DNA of 64,000 bases, from contig JAFDED010000004.1 of the NCBI GenBank assembly GCA_019310535.1, positions 1-64,000 of the forward strand, read 5' to 3'. The position numbers and the translations under genes were made by a program. Below the pieces are notes generated by a model. That model did not search any database. It was not told where the DNA came from and was given only the letters and a program-made list of their open reading frames with translations. Positions 62,166-64,000 of this stretch are shown piece after piece. Positions within the stretch are counted from its first letter, which is position 1; the number at the start of each line of letters is the position of its first letter. This DNA comes from Deltaproteobacteria bacterium. Lineage in GTDB: Bacteria > Desulfobacterota > JAFDED01.

Positions 62166-64000
62166 ATGGGATTTTCTGACAGAAATCCGAAGTTCCGGGT
62201 GGGAATCGACATCGGGGGCACCTTCACCGATCTGTTCCTTGTCCGGGATGATCGGGCTGCCGCCCGGCACAAACTTCTGACGACCCCGCACGATCCATCG
62301 GAGGCAATGTTTCAGGGGTTGCAAGAGCTGTTGAGCAGGCACAACCTTTCCATGGACGATTGCCTGGTCATCATTCACGGGACAACTCTGGTGACCAACG
62401 CCATCATCGAGCGCAAAGGCTCAAAAACCGCTCTGATCACTACAGATGGTTTTCGTGATCTGTACGAGATGGGCCGTGAACTGAGATACGACATATACGA
62501 CCTGGAAATTGATCGACCCCGGCCCCTTGTGCCCAGAGACCTTCGATGGGGGCTGAAGGAGCGTGTATCGTCAGAGGGACGGATTCTGGTTCCTCTGGAC
62601 GAAGAACAGGCTCGGGACATAGCCAATCGATTAGCCCGCGAAAACATAGAGGCCGTTGGGATTTCCTTTCTCCATGCCTACCGGAACCCGTCGCACGAGC
62701 AGAAGATGGGGGAGATCATCCGGGAGCACACCCCTCATATGTTTATTTCCATTTCTTCGGAGGTGGTGCCCGCCATACGGGAATACGAACGGACGTCCAC
62801 CACGGTGGCCAATGCCTACGTTCAGAGCATGGTGGCAAGCTACCTTGAGCGGCTTCAGGAACGTCTGGCGCAGACAGGCTTCGATGGCCGGTTGTACCTG
62901 ATGATGTCCAATGGCGGAGTCATGACGCCCGAGATGGCCCGGAAGTTTCCCGTTCGTATGTTGGAGTCCGGACCTGCCGCCGGCGCTCTGGGGGCTGCTT
63001 ACCTGGCTCGCCGGGGACGGAATAAGCGTGTGTTGTCCTTTGACATGGGAGGCACAACTGCCAAAACCTGCCTGATCGATGACGGAGAACCGCTGGTTGC
63101 CCCTGAGTTCGAGGCGGCACGGATCGGTCGGTTCAAAAAGGGCAGCGGTCTGCCCATCCAAATACCTGCTGTCGAGATGATCGAGATCGGTGCAGGCGGC
63201 GGGAGCATTGCCCGGGTGGACGAACTGGGCTTGCTGAAAGTCGGGCCTGACAGCGCCGGGGCGGACCCCGGCCCGGCCTGTTATGGCCTTGGCGGTACGG
63301 AGCCTACTGTAACTGACGCGGATCTGATCCTCGGCTATCTCAGTCCCGAATACTTCCTGGGAGGGAAAATGCGGCTTGACCGGGAAGCAGCAGCGGAGGC
63401 TATTGCCCGACGTGTGGCACAACCCCTGGGAATCGACCTGCTGCAGGCTTCCTGGGGAATCCATGAGGTGGTTTGCGAAAATATGGCCATCGCCTCCCGC
63501 ATCCACATCCTGGAGCGCGGCCGTGATCCCAGGAACTACACAATGCTGGCCATGGGAGGGGCCGGTCCGGTCCATGCTCTCCGCATTGCCCAGAAGCTGG
63601 GCATCGAGCGGGTCATCATGCCTGCGGCGGCTGGTGTCTTTTCGGCCCTGGGCTTGCTGGTGGCGCCGTTGGCCTTTGACTACATACGCACCCGCTATAT
63701 GATCCTGGAAGAGGCTGACCTGGAAACAGTTTCAGCACTCTTCCGGGAGATGGAAAAAGATGGGTACACTCAATTAGACGCACTCGGGATCACGGAAGAA
63801 AAGGCCATGGTTCAACGATCGGCTGACATGCGATATCTCGGACAGGGCCATGAGATCAAGGTGGTGCTCCCCGGCGGAGAAATGGACGGGCAGTGGATCA
63901 AAAAAGCGTACCAGGCTTTCGAACAGGCTTATCGGACACTCTATCACCGTTCTCTGGATGAGATTCCTGTGGAGGTGGTTAACTGGCGATGCGTGATCTC
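62166..64000 (+). CDS. Hydantoinase A/5-oxoprolinase-family subunit (HyuA), truncated by window end
   Basis: Open frame from ATG 62166 (RVGIDIGGTFTDLFLVRDD..., GTTLVTNAIIERKG, DMGGTTAKTCLIDDG), no stop before 64000; missing from the supplied ORF track because no stop is in the window. Confidence 0.93.
   Translation, partial: MGFSDRNPKFRVGIDIGGTFTDLFLVRDDRAAARHKLLTTPHDPSEAMFQGLQELLSRHNLSMDDCLVIIHGTTLVTNAIIERKGSKTALITTDGFRDLYEMGRELRYDIYDLEIDRPRPLVPRDLRWGLKERVSSEGRILVPLDEEQARDIANRLARENIEAVGISFLHAYRNPSHEQKMGEIIREHTPHMFISISSEVVPAIREYERTSTTVANAYVQSMVASYLERLQERLAQTGFDGRLYLMMSNGGVMTPEMARKFPVRMLESGPAAGALGAAYLARRGRNKRVLSFDMGGTTAKTCLIDDGEPLVAPEFEAARIGRFKKGSGLPIQIPAVEMIEIGAGGGSIARVDELGLLKVGPDSAGADPGPACYGLGGTEPTVTDADLILGYLSPEYFLGGKMRLDREAAAEAIARRVAQPLGIDLLQASWGIHEVVCENMAIASRIHILERGRDPRNYTMLAMGGAGPVHALRIAQKLGIERVIMPAAAGVFSALGLLVAPLAFDYIRTRYMILEEADLETVSALFREMEKDGYTQLDALGITEEKAMVQRSADMRYLGQGHEIKVVLPGGEMDGQWIKKAYQAFEQAYRTLYHRSLDEIPVEVVNWRCVI

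Noticed and set aside
62631-63575. 314-aa minus-strand ORF
   Set aside because: Lies entirely antisense to the well-supported HyuA reading frame; Pro/Gly/His-rich composition typical of shadow ORFs in GC-rich genes.

Overview
The window is a bacterial chromosome segment, probably from a Desulfobacterota/delta-proteobacterial lineage; that assignment is inferred from gene content and style only. It begins at a replication-origin block: parA-parB, a DnaA-box cluster, dnaA, dnaN, gyrB, gyrA. Next come housekeeping and stress genes: secreted Pcm-like protein, spermidine-synthase-like membrane protein, rtcB, PBP1A, an iron operon (fur, a Fur-FeoA-FeoA fusion, feoB, a Cys-rich FeoB partner), hsp20, lon, an ALDH and an Asp/Glu-racemase-like protein. 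Two accessory blocks stand out. (A) About 28.9-45.6 kb is a largely co-directional 13-gene minus-strand cluster: ispH, hpnH, HAD phosphatase, nucleotidyltransferase, ATP-grasp, class III aminotransferase, Gfo/Idh dehydrogenase, CDP-alcohol phosphatidyltransferase fusion, HpnL-like flippase, TolC-like OMP, HpnN-like RND, MlaC/HpnM-like protein and a SPASM radical SAM. A second CDP-alcohol phosphatidyltransferase fusion lies beside it on the plus strand. It looks like an uncharacterised hopanoid or phospholipid head-group synthesis and export locus. (B) About 46-64 kb is a catabolic island: thiolase, GntR/UTRA regulator, acyl-CoA dehydrogenase, TAXI-TRAP transporter, DUF1850, DUF4392 (D-glutamate-cyclase-like), TctCBA transporter, class IV aminotransferase, HyuB and HyuA. 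HyuA runs off the window end. Non-coding signals include a two-copy hairpin repeat (about 20.35-20.47 kb and 50.59-50.70 kb), a 36-bp repeat pair (13.12 and 20.14 kb), intercistronic stem-loops after both solute-binding-protein genes, a candidate Fur-controlled promoter and a candidate hsp20 promoter with tandem repeats. No rRNA, tRNA, CRISPR array or transposase gene was recognised. All calls are by eye and no database search was run.
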